Shown: positions 11,744 to 21,719, counted from the first letter of the stretch. The stretch is 64,000 nucleotides of DNA from Candidatus Altimarinota bacterium (GCA_027046965.1 JALTWR010000008.1:1-64000); one strand, 5' to 3'. Translations and numbers: made by a program. Notes: generated from the letters alone by a model not told the origin.

Positions 11744-13072
11744 ATGGCAGAGCAATATAATTTGGAGCAATTAAAAAAGGATTTGGAGGAAGCTATAGTT
11801 CAAGCAGATATATTGAAGATCTTTGATTATCTTTTAACTATTGCAGTAGAAGAAGGAGCCTCAGATATCCATATTGAGCCATTTGAAAATTATTCTAGAA
11901 TTAGGATAAGGATTGATGGAGTCTTGTATGAACTTATTCAATACCCAAAACAGATTCATGAAAGCATTATTGCGAAGTTCAAGATAGAGTCCTGACAAAT
12001 GCGTCCTGATGAAAAGAGAGTTCCTCAAGATGCAAGGGTGTCTGCCATAACTTTAACGGGTAAAGAAGTAGATCTTCGTGCAAATACGCTGCCTACTGTT
12101 TGGGGAGAAAAATTAGTAATGCGTATAGTAGATAAATCAAAAAAAATTCCACCATTAAATGCTTTGGGTATAGAAGGTTCAAATGAAGAAATTTTGTTTA
12201 GGAACTTAGACTCTCCTACGGGCATTATTCTTACCACAGGGCCTACAGGGTCTGGTAAGACTACAACTTTGTACTCGGCCTTAAGTTACTTGAACAAAGT
12301 AGAAGTTAATATTACCACTTATGAGGATCCTGTGGAGAATAAAATGGACTGATTAAATCAATCACAAATAAGATCAGATATAGGCTATACTTTTGCTGCT
12401 TGATTGCGTGCTGCTTTGAGACAGGATCCAGATATTATTATGGTGTGAGAAATTCGTGATTGGGAAACCTTGGATACAGCTATGGAAGCTGCTATGACCT
12501 GACACTTGGTTTTTTCAACGATACACACTAATTCTGCAGCAGAGACTTTAACTAGAGTGATTAATTTGGGAGCCAAGCCTTATATGATAGCGGGTACCTT
12601 TAATTTAGTAATGGCTCAGCGTTTGGCTAGAAAAATTTGTCAAGAATGCAAAGAAGAGTACTCTTTGAAGGAAGAAAATCCCAAGGTTTACAAATGGATC
12701 GTGGAAGCTCTTTCGTCTATGGGCCCAGCTTTGGCAACAGAGCTTCAAAAGAGAGGAATAGACCCTCAAAGGTTAAAAGAGGGAGTGTTTTTTAGACCCA
12801 AAAAGGATGGTTGTCCTGAAAGTTGTGGAGGGAAGCAATTTAAGGGTAGAATCTGAATATACGAGATGATGGAGTATACGGATGAGCTTAAAGAACAAAT
12901 ACTTAAGGGCTCTTCTTGATTTGAAGTAGAAAAGTTTGCTTTGGCAAAGGGGATGATAAACTTGGAAAGAGATGCTATATTCAAGGCTTTGCAGGGGCAT
13001 ATTCCTCCAGATGAGATTTATAGGTTAGTGAAACATAAGGACTATTCAGCTGTTATTAAAATGCAATGATAG
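11744..13072 (+). CDS. pilB: Type IV pilus assembly ATPase PilB (GspE family)
   Basis: 442 residues. This cytoplasmic hexameric ATPase drives pilin polymerisation. The middle N2E-type domain has 'ASDIHIEP' near residue 40. The Walker A 'GPTGSGKT' is near residue 166, the Asp box 'ITTYEDPVE' near 188, Walker B 'DPDIIMVGEIRD' near 228 and the His box 'TGHLVFSTIHTN' near 253. A four-cysteine zinc site is present ('ICQEC' near 300 and 'CPESC' near 357), which is typical of PilB/GspE and absent from the retraction ATPase PilT. It lacks the long N1 domain of E. coli-type PilB, so it is shorter than the usual 560 residues. The glycines of 'VGEIRD' and 'TGHLVF' are TGA. It ends in TAG and overlaps pilC by 7 bases. 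Confidence 0.93.
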
Positions 13073-14163
13073 AAGTCAAAGAGGTGAAATTGTCTTTGCT
13101 TGATCAATTCAAATTGCAATTGAGTATGCCTCCTTTTGAAAAAAAGGTAGGACTATTTAGGCTATTGGCTATGACCCAAAACGCTTGATTGGGTATCAAA
13201 GAATCTTTAAAGGCTATTTTGAAATCTGAAAGCCATCCTTCTATGAGGAGGATTGTTGAGAAGTTACTAGAAAATATTAATCAATGAATTTCATTTTCTG
13301 CTGCTATGAAAGAATTCCCATTTTTTTTCACTAATCAAGAAGTTGCTTTGGTTAAATCCGCAGAAATCATGGGGAATTTGCCTCAAGTTTTGAATTCTAT
13401 AGCAGATGAGCTTGAAAATTCTCAAAAACTTAAAAAAAAGATAAAGGGCGCTATGACCTACCCAGTTATGGTATTAATTTTTGCGCTTTTAGCAGTTGTA
13501 ATATTGTTGATTAAGGTAATTCCAACTATAGTTAACATGTTTCCTAGTGAAGGGCAACTTCCTTCCATAACCGTGTTTATGTTAACATTGTCAGATTTTA
13601 TAAAGGAATGGTGGTGGATGTTAGTTTTGATTGGTGTGCTTGTTCCAATTGTGTATAAGGTCTTATATGAAGGAGTTCTTCCATTTAAGATAGTGGTAGA
13701 TAGGCTTTTGCTAAGGGCTCCTGTAATAGGAGAATTAAATAAGACTTATAATTTGTATAAGTTTTCGAGAATGTTGGGTGACTTTTATAATGCAGGGGTC
13801 TCTCCTGTAGTTGCCATAGATTATATGATAGATACCTTTGATAATTACTTTTATAGAGAAAAGCTTAAAACAATAAAACATGACTTAAATATTTGATTAA
13901 CTTTTACTGAAAGTATGGAGGGATCTTGGCTGTTTTCACCTGTTCTTGTACAAATTATTTCAGTTTGAGAAGAAACTGGTAATTTTGGTGAGGTACTGAT
14001 AAAAATGGCCAACTTTTATAGAGAAGATATAGAAACTAAGTTAGAGGCTTTGATGAAACTTATCGAGCCTCTGATGATGGCTTTTATCGCTGTAATTGTT
14101 GGAACTATTGTGGCTGCCGTATTCTTGCCATTGGCAGACTTGGTAGGTCAAATAGGTCAATAA
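13066..14163 (+). CDS. pilC: Type IV pilus inner-membrane platform protein PilC (GspF family)
   Basis: 365 residues. It forms the inner-membrane platform that couples PilB to pilin assembly. Two T2SSF domains are visible, each with the pattern of five helices and a conserved 'E..G.L...L..ma' segment: 'SAEIMGNLPQVLNSIADEL' in the first and 'EETGNFGEVLIKMANFY' in the second. Membrane helices lie near residues 133-152, 182-199 and 339-358. The start ATG overlaps the pilB stop region, a translational-coupling arrangement. It is slightly shorter than the usual 400 residues, mainly at the N-terminus. A hairpin terminator follows 33 bases after the stop, closing the operon. No pilin or PilT gene is in the window. 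Confidence 0.92.
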
Positions 14164-14195
14164 TTTGCTGTAGAAAAGAAAAAATAAATAATTAC

Positions 14196-14220
14196 CCTTA
14201 TTGATGTAAGGGGCTTTTTA
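14196..14220 (+). terminator. Rho-independent terminator after pilC, overlapping the recG leader
   Basis: CCCTTA at 14196-14201 and TAAGGG at 14207-14212 form a six-pair stem with a five-base loop, followed by a run of T. The 3' arm contains AAGGGG, which could also act as a Shine-Dalgarno sequence for the ATT at 14222. Confidence 0.6.
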
Positions 14221-14221
14221 G

Positions 14222-16282
14222 ATTTTAAAATATTCAAACATTATTTCTCTTCAGAAGTTTTTAAAAACTACGCCGAGGTATGTAGCTAATTTAAATGAGG
14301 CCTGAATTAGAACACCGCAGGATTTTTTTGAATATTGGCCCAGAGCCTGGGAAGATAGACGTAAAATTAAAACAATTAATGAGGTCTTGTTAGATTGAAA
14401 TATTCATATTGTTAAATGAGAAATTATTAATAAGTCTCTGATCACAACTCCTAAAGGAAAAAAATTGGTTGAAATAATTTTGGAGGACAAACTTGGCAAT
14501 AAGGCATATTTGCATTTTTTAAACTCTACGTATGCTCTCAGAGAGGTCAAAAAAGGGCAGGTCTATCTTGTGATAGGTAAGCCTAAGCTAGAATATTGAA
14601 AAATCACTTTTTGGCATCCTGAGTTGGTATTGTCTGAAACAAGCAATAGTAATTGGCAGGCAGGGAATATTTATCCCATCTATTCCCAACTCTGACCTAT
14701 TAAACCTTCGTGGTTTGCTCGCAAAATTTGGGAAAATTTAGATCAAATCCCTAAATTTTTTGAAGAAATCTTCCCTAAAGAATTTCTTAAGGAGTTTGAT
14801 TTGATCACCAAGGTTGAGATGGTAAAAAATATGCATTATCCCACAGATTTTACTATACTTAAAAAAGCTAAATATAGGCTTTGGTTTGAAAAGTTGTTAT
14901 TTTTGCAGCTTGTTTCATTATTAGGTAAACAAGATTACATAAGCAAGACACTAACTCAGACACAAGGACATCCAGATCGGGAGCTTGTTAGAGAGTTTTT
15001 ATCGCATTTACCATTTGAGTTAACTAAAGCTCAAAAAAAAGCTATAAAGCAAATAGTTGATGACTTTCATGCAGGTAAACCAGCAATGAGACTATTGCAA
15101 TGAGATGTGGGAAGCGGTAAAACTGTAGTTGCAGCAACGCTTGCTTGGTATGTTGTTAAAAAATTTAATTGACAAGTAGCTTTTTTGGCCCCCACAGAAG
15201 TGCTAGCGAAGCAGCATCTGTCTAGTTTGGCAAAGTTATTCCTTCCTCTGGGGATTAAAATCAAGTTGCTTGTAGGTTCCCTGACACCTAAAGAGAAAAA
15301 GACAATTAAAAAAGAGATAGAGCTTGGATATGTTGATTTAATCGTGGGAACGCATGCACTTATTCAAGAAGATGTTAAGTTTAAAAATTTAAAGCTTGCA
15401 GTAATAGATGAGCAACATAAATTTGGGGTTAAGCAGAGGGCGTTCTTAAAAGCGCAAGGATCCCCTCATATTGTGCAGATGAGTGCTACTCCTATACCGC
15501 GTTCTTTGGCTTTGGCTTTTTTTGGGGAGTTTGATGTGAGTGTAATAGATCAAATGCCCCATTGACGCAAACCTGTAATAACCAAGATTATTGCGCAGGA
15601 AGAACTCGCTAAAATGAAACCCTGGTTTGAAAATAAACTTCAACAGGGAGAACAAATATTTGTAGTTACTCCTTTGATTGAAGAAAGCGAGTTTTTGGAT
15701 GAAGTAAGCTCAGCAACACAAGAATTTGAATCTATGAAAAAATTTTTTGATAGACGGAGGGTATGATTGCTTCATGGTAAAATGAAATCAAAAGAAAAAG
15801 AAAAAGTTATGAAACAATTTAAGGATGGAGAACTTCAGATTCTTGTTTCGACAACAGTGATAGAGGTTGGAGTGGATGTGCCTCAGGCTACTATAATGAT
15901 AATTAAAAATGCTGAAAGGTTTGGTTTAGCTCAGCTTCACCAACTTCGTTGAAGAGTTGGAAGAAGTGACAAACAGTCTTATGCTTTTTTGCTTACTAAA
16001 TCAAAAGGAGGAGATACTTACAAAAGGCTCAAGGCGCTGGAGAAAACGACAGATGGTTTTAAACTTGCTGAACTTGATATGGAATTTCGCTGAACTGGGG
16101 AAATATTGGGAGTAAGGCAAGCTTGAGTTTCAGACTTGCCATCGTCTGTGTTGAGTGATGTAAAGCTTTTGGAAAAGGTCCAACAGTGAGCTCGTTGGTT
16201 GTTGAGCAAATATAAAAACTTGAATTGATTAGATAAACTTAAAGAGCAACTTAAAAAGTTGGATAAGGATATATTGGTGTAG
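14222..16282 (+). CDS. recG: ATP-dependent DNA helicase RecG, apparent ATT start
   Basis: About 686 residues. RecG remodels stalled replication forks and branched DNA. The N-terminal wedge/OB region begins at once ('[19 protein letters not shown]', matching the family's 'GI.T..DLL...PR.YEDR'). Walker A 'GDVGSGKT' is near residue 295, the DEQH box 'IDEQHKFGV' near 396, '[12 protein letters not shown]' near 420 and motif VI 'QLRGRVGRS' near 575, whose first glycine is TGA (15950-15952). The frame is closed by a TAG at 14219-14221, and there is no ATG, GTG or TTG before the conserved wedge sequence. The likely start is therefore ATT at 14222 (others at 14240 and 14243), with AAGGGG 8 bases upstream. 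It ends in TAG. The product is certain; the start is the open point. Confidence 0.93.
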
Positions 16283-16305
16283 GTTAGAAGTTTCATTGTT
16301 TTTAG

Positions 16306-16333
16306 TTGCAAAAAGTACAAAATTCACTATTAT
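16306..16333 (+). promoter_or_regulatory. Probable promoter for gatC-fusA
   Basis: TTGCAA at 16306-16311, 16 bases, TATTAT at 16328-16333; the gatC ATG lies about 25 bases after the expected transcription start. A short 82-base gap after recG separates it from the upstream gene. Confidence 0.5.
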
Positions 16334-16364
16334 AAGTCAGCTTCAGTTTTTTGTGTTTAAAAAA

Positions 16365-16652
16365 ATGGACAAACAACTTCTGAGACGTATTGCTCGCTTG
16401 GCGCGTATTAAGGTTGCTCCTGAGCAAGAAGAGAATATGATATCTCAACTTAGCGGTATTTTGAAATGGGTGGGGATTATCCAAAAAGTCGAATTGGATG
16501 ATGAAGAGGAACTAAATCAACCTGTGAAGGCTCAAATGGAAGTGCAGCAATGAACTCAGGATTTTGGAGAACCGGACGCCTTTTTGAGGAATGTTAAGCA
16601 TCCTATTAAAAATAAGCAAATTGTGATAAAATCACCCATTAAAGGAAATTAA
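16365..16652 (+). CDS. gatC: Asp-tRNA(Asn)/Glu-tRNA(Gln) amidotransferase subunit C
   Basis: 95 residues, the usual GatC length. GatC is the small subunit that stabilises the GatA-GatB amidotransferase, which converts Glu-tRNA(Gln) to Gln-tRNA(Gln). The N-terminal helix 'LLRRIARLARIKVAPEQEE' corresponds to the family's 'v..iA.LArl.l..eE', followed by a helix containing 'QLSGILKWVGIIQKVE', and a C-terminal 'FGEPDAFLRN' that matches the family's 'R.D......d..l.n' segment. gatA and gatB are not adjacent. The ATG at 16365 is preferred over an upstream in-frame start because a promoter and leader fit it. fusA follows after 27 bases and is probably co-transcribed. Confidence 0.85.
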
Positions 16653-16679
16653 ATTTAATTTGTTAAATATCAAAATATT

Positions 16680-18794
16680 ATGGCTGTTGGAACTAAAACT
16701 CCTTTGGAGAGAGTAAGAAACATTGGTATTATTGCTCACATTGATGCAGGGAAAACAACTACTACGGAGAGAATTCTTTTTTATACAGGAAGGAAGCACA
16801 AAATTGGTGAAGTGCATGAAGGTGCAGCAGAAATGGACTGGATGGAACAGGAAAAAGAAAGATGAATTACAATTACTTCAGCTACTACTGTTTGCTTTTG
16901 GAAAGAGCATCATATTAACATTATTGATACTCCAGGGCACGTAGATTTTACAGTGGAGGTAGAGCGTGCACTCAGAGTTTTGGATGGAGGTGTAGCAGTT
17001 TTTGACGCCTCTCAATGAGTGGAGCCTCAGTCTGAAACTGTATGGAGGCAAGCTGATAAGTATAATGTACCAAGAATAGCATTTGTTAACAAGATTGACA
17101 AGCTTGGGGCAGATTTTTTTATGTCATTGGATTCTATTAAAAATAAATTAGCTGGAGATAAAGCTGTAGCAATTCAGCTTCCATGGGGAGAGGCTTCTGA
17201 AGCCAAAGGTGTTATCGATTTGATAAAAATGAAGGCTTATACTTTTGAGTGACAATATGGTGAAAATGTGGTTGAACATGAAATACCACAAGAACTTATG
17301 AGCCAGGCTCAAGAATATAGGGAAAAACTAATAGATGCTGCTTCTATGTTTGATGATGAGATAGCTGAAATGTTTTTAGAAGGAGCTGATATTCCAGAGG
17401 ATAGATTGAAGGCGGCTATTAGGAAGGGAGTTGTAAGTAATGAGCTTTATCCAGTATTGGTTGGTTCTGCTCTTAAAAACATTGGTGTGCAGTTTGTTTT
17501 GGATGCTGTGGTGGATTTCTTACCATCTCCACTAGATAGGTGAGAGGTGTGTGGGGAAAATCCTGATACAGGAGAAACTGAGTGTAGGAAACCAGATGAT
17601 AATGAGCCTGTTGCGGCATTAGCTTTTAAGATTATGACAGATCCATTTGTTGGTACATTAACTTATGTTAGAGTTTATTCAGGTATTGTTAAATCAGGTG
17701 ATACGTTAGTTAATCCAAGAACTGGTAAAAAGGAAAGAATTGGTAGGTTGCTTTTGATGCATGCCAACAAAAGGGAAGAAGTAACAGAAATTCATGCGTG
17801 ACATATTGGAGCGTTTTTAGGACTTAAAGATGTTAGAACTGGTGATACATTGGCAGATCCAAAAAAGCCAATAATTTTGGAATCAATGGAAATTCCAGAA
17901 CCAGTGATTAGTATTGCTATTGAACCTAAATCTAAAAAAGACCAAGAAAAACTGGGCGTTGCCCTCGGTAAGTTAGCATATGAAGATCCATCTTTCAAAT
18001 ATTGGACAGATGAGGAGTCTGGACAAACAATTATTGCAGGGATGGGAGAACTCCATCTAGAAATTATTGTTGATAGGTTAAAAAGAGAGCATAAAGTAGA
18101 AGTGGTTACTGGTAAGCCACAAGTAGCTTACAGAGAGACAATTCAAACGCCTGCTGAAGGGGAAGGTAAATTTGTGAGGCAAACTGGTGGTAGAGGTCAG
18201 TATGGACATGTATTGCTGAAGCTTGAACCTATTTCATTGGAAGACGAAAAAAATTATGAATTTGTTGATGCTATTGTGGGATGAGTAATTCCTAAAGACT
18301 TTATTCCAGCAATTGATAAAGGTATCCAAGAAACAATGGAAAAAGGTATTTTAGCTGGCTATCCAATCATAAAAGTTAAGGCAACTGCTTTTGATGGTAG
18401 TTATCATGAGGTTGATTCTTCAGAAGTCGCCTTTAAAGTTGCTGCTTATAGAGCATTTAAAGATGCATTTGAAAAGGCTAAGCCAGTGCTATTGGAACCA
18501 ATAATGGATGTTGAAGTCACAACTCCTGATGAATATATGGGTGATGTTATGGGAGATTTGAGTTCAAGGCGTGGAAGAATTGAATGACAAGAGCAAAGGG
18601 GTAATGCTACTGTTATCAAAGCTAAAGTTCCTTTGGCAGAGATGTTTGGGTATGCTACAACTTTAAGGTCTTTGACACAAGGTAGGGCAAACTATGTAAT
18701 GCAGTTTCATAATTATGAAATAGTTCCAGATGGTATTGCTCAAAAAATTATCGAAGAGAGAAAAGGTAAAGTTAAAGGATTAGATGAGGAATAA
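16680..18794 (+). CDS. fusA: Translation elongation factor G
   Basis: 704 residues, normal length for EF-G, the GTPase that drives ribosomal translocation. G1 '[10 protein letters not shown]' is near residue 20, the switch 2 sequence 'DTPGHVDFT' near 83 and G4 'NKIDK' near 138; domains II-V follow, with '[13 protein letters not shown]' in domain IV. The gene is the clearest evidence for recoded UGA: TGA occurs in frame at 16863, 17016, 17250, 17541, 17799, 18282 and 18585. The first lies in the invariant 'ERGITITSA' and the second in 'ASQGVEPQSE', both absolutely conserved glycines. It ends in TAA with a strong terminator 24 bases later. No rpsL, rpsG or tuf gene adjoins it, so the usual str operon is broken up here. 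Confidence 0.98.
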
Positions 18795-18817
18795 AAATGT
18801 GAAAAATGTTCTATATA

Positions 18818-18850
18818 AACTTCCGTCGCTTTTGTGATGGAAGTTTTTTG
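18818..18850 (+). terminator. Rho-independent terminator after fusA
   Basis: A 10-base stem (18818-18827 with 18836-18845, one G-T pair) closes an 8-base loop and is followed directly by T-rich sequence. Confidence 0.8.
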
Positions 18851-18878
18851 TTTGAAAGGGAAAAGACAAACATCTATC

Positions 18879-18906
18879 TTGACTTTGGTTTATAAATACA
18901 TATTAT
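18879..18906 (+). promoter_or_regulatory. Probable promoter for the small secreted protein gene
   Basis: TTGACT at 18879-18884, 16 bases, TATTAT at 18901-18906; the ATG at 18940 is about 27 bases after the expected transcription start. Confidence 0.5.
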
Positions 18907-18939
18907 TTAAAACGTGTTTAATACATAAGATTCTCAGAA

Positions 18940-19347
18940 ATGTATAATAAAGCAGTATTAATTTTCATCTGAATTCTCTTTAGTTTATGATGGGGTTTTT
19001 CTTATTCATGTTGAGATATTTCTTTAGCAGATGATGGATATATAGAGTTTAAGATGGCGAAGGAATTTGGCAGGGCATCGGTTTCAAGAATTGATGCTAT
19101 ATATAATTATATTGTTTCACAAAGTGAAAAAGGTGGACCTAATTACGATTATCAAATTGCTTTTGTGGGAGAAATAATGAATAGTTTGGAAAAGAAGTGG
19201 TGTTATCTAGATCAAGACAATCTTGATGGGAATCCTTATCTTGTATGAAAAAAACTCACTTACCAACTTTTGTGGCTCAAGTTGGATGCTTATCTTTACC
19301 GTTTAAATATTCAAAAATTTCAATCCTTGCTGGGGATTAAGGGTTAA
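18940..19347 (+). CDS. Small secreted or membrane-anchored protein, unknown
   Basis: 135 residues. The N-terminus 'AVLIFIGILFSLWGFSYS' is a signal peptide or anchor, followed directly by a cysteine (residue 25) in a weak lipobox context (S-Y-S-C). The rest is helical and contains a second and third cysteine far apart. I recognise no family. It stands alone between the fusA terminator and a convergent membrane protein gene, with which its last 11 bases overlap, and has its own promoter. Four TGA codons fall in the signal region and near residue 103. Function unknown. Confidence 0.65.
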
Positions 19348-19918
19348 TTGATTCTTCAAATAAGCTCGCTGGAGAATTGTTTTCTTCTGATGAGGCATCT
19401 TTTTCAAAATGGACAGTTGGAGAGTGGTTTTTTCTTTTAGAAGCAGAAAAGTTTAATGCCATAATGAATGATAAAATCAATCATCCAAGAATAACAAAGG
19501 ATATTAGATTAAAATAGCTCGAAAGTATTATAATCTCACTTGATATTTCATTATGAGCCAAGGAAACAGTTGAAGCAATAGCCAAGAGGGTTGTTCCAAG
19601 CAAAAATAAGAGTCAAAAGCTTACCAAAGCTTCATTTTCCCTGAAGCCTATTAAAGAGTAAAAAAAATTTCTAAATTTGGAACTCAAATTTCGCAGTATA
19701 CCAAATATCAATATACCTAATATTAACAGATCTAGACTATAAAAATAAGGATTGATCAATTTGAATGTTTGATAAGAAGTTCAATTTGGGACTTGAATAA
19801 TTGGAAGGAATAATACCAGGCCCGAGAGAATTAACCAATATCCTAAAAACACTTTTTCTATTAGGGAAAATCCTGCCCATTTCTTTTGAACCCTTTTGTA
19901 GGCCAATTTGTTTATCAT
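19337..19918 (-). CDS. Four-helix membrane protein, unknown, hidden by UGA recoding and antisense frames
   Basis: 193 residues from ATG at 19916-19918 to TAA at 19337-19339. The protein starts with a basic segment ('KLAYKRVQKKWAG'), then has hydrophobic stretches near residues 20-40 ('VFLGYWLILSGLVLFLPII'), 62-76, 98-118 ('VSFGLLFLLGTTLLAIAST') and 130-150 ('YFNLISFVILGGLILSFIM'), and ends in an acidic, Ser/Asn/Glu-rich tail. The helices alternate with basic inner loops as expected for a real membrane protein, and only two TGA codons interrupt it. No family is recognised. It has a convincing promoter just upstream and converges on the secreted protein gene. Other frames over this region give long but implausible translations. 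Confidence 0.75.
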
Positions 19919-19950
19919 TATTGGTGAATATTAATTTAAAATTCTTTTTG

Positions 19951-19978
19951 ACTATATATGTTTTTTGGTTTTTTTCAA
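19951..19978 (-). promoter_or_regulatory. Probable promoter for the four-helix membrane protein gene
   Basis: On the minus strand TTGAAA (19973-19978), 16 bases, TATAGT (19951-19956); the ATG at 19918 follows about 26 bases after the expected transcription start. Confidence 0.5.
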
Positions 19979-19981
19979 TAA

Positions 19982-20009
19982 AAATAAAAAGCTCCACTAC
20001 TAGAGTGGG
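19982..20009 (-). terminator. Rho-independent terminator after the peroxiredoxin gene
   Basis: On the minus strand CCACT and AGTGG (20004-20008 and 19994-19998) form a short stem, extended by one wobble pair, followed by GC and a T-rich tract. It lies 25 bases beyond the peroxiredoxin stop. Confidence 0.55.
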
Positions 20010-20033
20010 TTAGTATAACTTTACATACGGGAC

Positions 20034-20486
20034 TTATATACCTTCTTTTTTTATATAATCCAGCACTTTTTGTGCATGTCAGGCAGCTCTCACGTTCTTT
20101 CGCTGTTTTATAATTTCTCAATCTTTAATCAAAAAGGTTGATCTTATTGTCCCTTCTACTTCTTTGCCAAATCTTTTTTTAGTTCCCCACGCTCAGAAGT
20201 TTTTGTGCAAATATAGGTCTGGATCTGAGATTAAAGGGATAGTTATGTTCAATTTTTCTTTAAATTTTTTGTGTGATTCTATACTATCTTTGCTTACGCC
20301 AATTACTTTCCATCCTAGTTTTTCAAACTCTTTTGCTAAGGCAGAGAATTCTTTTGCTTCAGTAGAGCATCCAGGGGTATTATCCTTTGGGTAAAAGTAA
20401 AGAACAATTTTGGGATGATGTGATATGATTTCCTCCCATCTTTTTTGTTTTACATCACCTTTTGCAGATAAAACGTTGAATTCCAT
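20034..20486 (-). CDS. bcp: Thiol peroxidase of the Bcp/PrxQ peroxiredoxin type
   Basis: 150 residues, standard Bcp length. It reduces hydrogen peroxide and organic peroxides in the cytoplasm, with electrons from a thioredoxin-like donor. The active-site motif 'YPKDNTPGCSTEA' holds the peroxidatic cysteine in the PxxxTxxC context; a resolving cysteine at the usual +5 position is absent, which occurs in part of the family. The C-terminal half 'GAWGTKKRFGKEVEGTIRSTF' matches Bcp closely, and its first glycine is TGA at 20193. The gene lies 3 bases after the stop of an upstream membrane protein gene and is closed by a terminator. Together with the Mn-type SOD at 48461 it shows exposure to oxygen or to host-derived peroxide. 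Confidence 0.92.
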
Positions 20487-20489
20487 TTT

Positions 20490-20969
20490 TTAAAGTTCAG
20501 TAGGTAAATTGGTTGGAGAGGGTAAGGTATCTGGCATTTGGGTGTTTGTTGTATCATTTCTGAAAAATATGAAGCGTATTATGTAAGATGCCTTTTGAAA
20601 AACTTTATCTGCTGTGAATTGATCTGATTGAGGGATGCCCAATTTTTGCAAAACAAATGGAAATATAAACAATAAAAACAATGTTAACAAGATCCCCAAT
20701 AGAGCGAATCTAAAGCTATTAAAAGCTTTTTTCAGGTTTTCTTCCGAGCCTTTAGAAAAGATTAATAAAAAAATCCCGTACAAAAAAGAGTACAGGGAAC
20801 CTCCAAATATTATAATTACCAATATGGCAATAATGTTTAATAGTAAGTTTGCAATATTTACATATCCTGGAGTAAACATAGAAGATTGAGCATAAACTAC
20901 TGGTAAAACATCAAGATAGTGTTGATTACAATTGGAAGAAAAGCACCATATATAGTAATTATAATACAT
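20490..20969 (-). CDS. Small membrane protein with two helices, pilin/VirB2-like layout
   Basis: 159 residues from an ATG at 20967-20969. The N-terminal 28 residues end in 'LPVVYAQ', which looks like a signal peptidase site although the preceding core is only weakly hydrophobic, so the true start or signal is uncertain. Two hydrophobic helices follow, near residues 38-68 and 85-112, separated by a short Lys/Glu loop ('SKGSEENLKKAFNSF'). The tail is Pro/Thr-rich. Signal, two helices and a charged hinge are the plan of TrbC/VirB2-type pilins and of three other proteins in this window (50664, 51180, 59047). There is no TGA in it. It is 3 bases upstream of bcp, which is probably just operon crowding. 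Confidence 0.6.
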   Translation of the reverse strand: MYYNYYIWCFSSNCNQHYLDVLPVVYAQSSMFTPGYVNIANLLLNIIAILVIIIFGGSLYSFLYGIFLLIFSKGSEENLKKAFNSFRFALLGILLTLFLLFIFPFVLQKLGIPQSDQFTADKVFQKASYIIRFIFFRNDTTNTQMPDTLPSPTNLPTEL

Positions 20970-20995
20970 TAAAAATTGTATAAATCAATTAATTT

Positions 20996-21298
20996 TTATT
21001 GACTTTCTTCTTCTTTCCTGGGCTTTCTTTGAACTTCTCTATGCTTAATGAACTTTTTGAACATCTCATCGTTACTTTCTTTGTATGCTAATTTAGCTGC
21101 TCTTGAAGACATTTGTGCTCATTTTTTTACCCATTCTTTTATTTTTTCTATTTCTAGATGATATGTGTGTTTAATAGGATCCAGCCATCCTAGAACTTCT
21201 TTATATCCACTTTTTGGAGGTTTTGTATGCTCTGTTAATACAACTCTAAAAAATGGTCTTTTGTGTCTACCTTCTCTAGCCAATCTTATAGTTAACAT
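20996..21298 (-). CDS. rpsP: Small ribosomal subunit protein bS16
   Basis: 100 residues. The start 'MLTIRLAREGRHKRPFFRVV' and 'KSGYKEVLGWLDP' are the bS16 signature. The C-terminus is a Lys/Arg-rich tail, as often found. One TGA glycine (in 'KKGAQMSSRAAK') falls in the middle. It lies upstream of the pilin-like membrane protein gene on the same strand and after rpmG, so rpmG-rpsP form a small ribosomal cluster behind the two tRNAs. The usual partners ffh, rimM and trmD are absent here. Confidence 0.95.
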
Positions 21299-21326
21299 TT
21301 ATGGTGATAACTTTAAAATTTAAAAA

Positions 21327-21497
21327 TTATTTAAGTTTATCTTTGCATTTGTGTAATGTGTGTTTTTTACAATGCTTACAATATTTCATAAGTTCAAGTT
21401 TTGGTGTATTTAGCTTGTTTCTTTCAGTGGTATAATTACGAGCTCCACACTCGCTACATTCTAATGCGCATAAGATTCTAGCTCCTTTTTTTGCCAT
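21327..21497 (-). CDS. rpmG: Large ribosomal subunit protein bL33, zinc-binding form
   Basis: 56 residues. It has two CxxC pairs, '[16 protein letters not shown]' and '[11 protein letters not shown]', making this the C+ zinc-ribbon form of bL33. The ATG at 21495-21497 gives the standard 'MAKKGAR' start; an in-frame start ten codons upstream would run towards the tRNA and is rejected. Order on the minus strand is tRNA-Ser, tRNA-CAU, rpmG, rpsP, so one transcript probably carries all four. Confidence 0.95.
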   Translation of the reverse strand: MAKKGARILCALECSECGARNYTTERNKLNTPKLELMKYCKHCKKHTLHKCKDKLK

Positions 21498-21531
21498 AAT
21501 ATGAAAGTAAGATATTAAATAATCCACAAAT

Positions 21532-21605
21532 TGGCACCAGGTGGATTCGAACCACCGACCTCGCCCTTATGAGAGGCGCGCTCTAACCGCCTGAGCTATG
21601 GTGCC
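21532..21605 (-). tRNA. tRNA with anticodon CAU (Met or Ile2)
   Basis: 74 bases folding into a full cloverleaf: acceptor GGCACCA/TGGTGCC, D arm with 'AGCTCAGGCGGTTAGAGC', anticodon stem CGCCT/GGGCG with loop CTCATAA, and T arm with 'GGTTCGAATCC'. The anticodon CAU could serve elongator methionine or, after lysidine modification, AUA isoleucine; sequence alone does not settle it. It lacks the initiator's three G-C pairs, so it is not initiator tRNA. CCA is not encoded. Confidence 0.95.
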
Positions 21606-21616
21606 CCAAATCAATT

Positions 21617-21703
21617 CGGTGAGGGGGGGATTCGAACCCCCGGTACCCTTTCGGGTACGCTCCCTTAGCAGGGGAGTGGTTTCAGCCTCTCACCCACCTC
21701 ACC
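21617..21703 (-). tRNA. tRNA-Ser (anticodon GCU)
   Basis: 87 bases with the long variable arm of serine tRNAs ('GTACCCGAAAGGGTAC'). The anticodon stem CTCCC/GGGAG holds the loop CTGCTAA, anticodon GCU, reading AGU and AGC. The discriminator is G, and CCA is not encoded. It is 11 bases upstream of the CAU tRNA on the same strand. Confidence 0.96.
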
Positions 21704-21719
21704 ATTTTTTCAAATACCA

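Noticed and set aside
16680-18794. fusA broken into seven pieces by stop codons (pseudogene)
   Set aside because: All interruptions are TGA at conserved glycines and the same holds for every other gene; the frame never shifts.
19341-19520. Frameshifted extension of the secreted protein gene on the plus strand
   Set aside because: It is the antisense of a well-supported minus-strand membrane protein with its own promoter and TAA stop.
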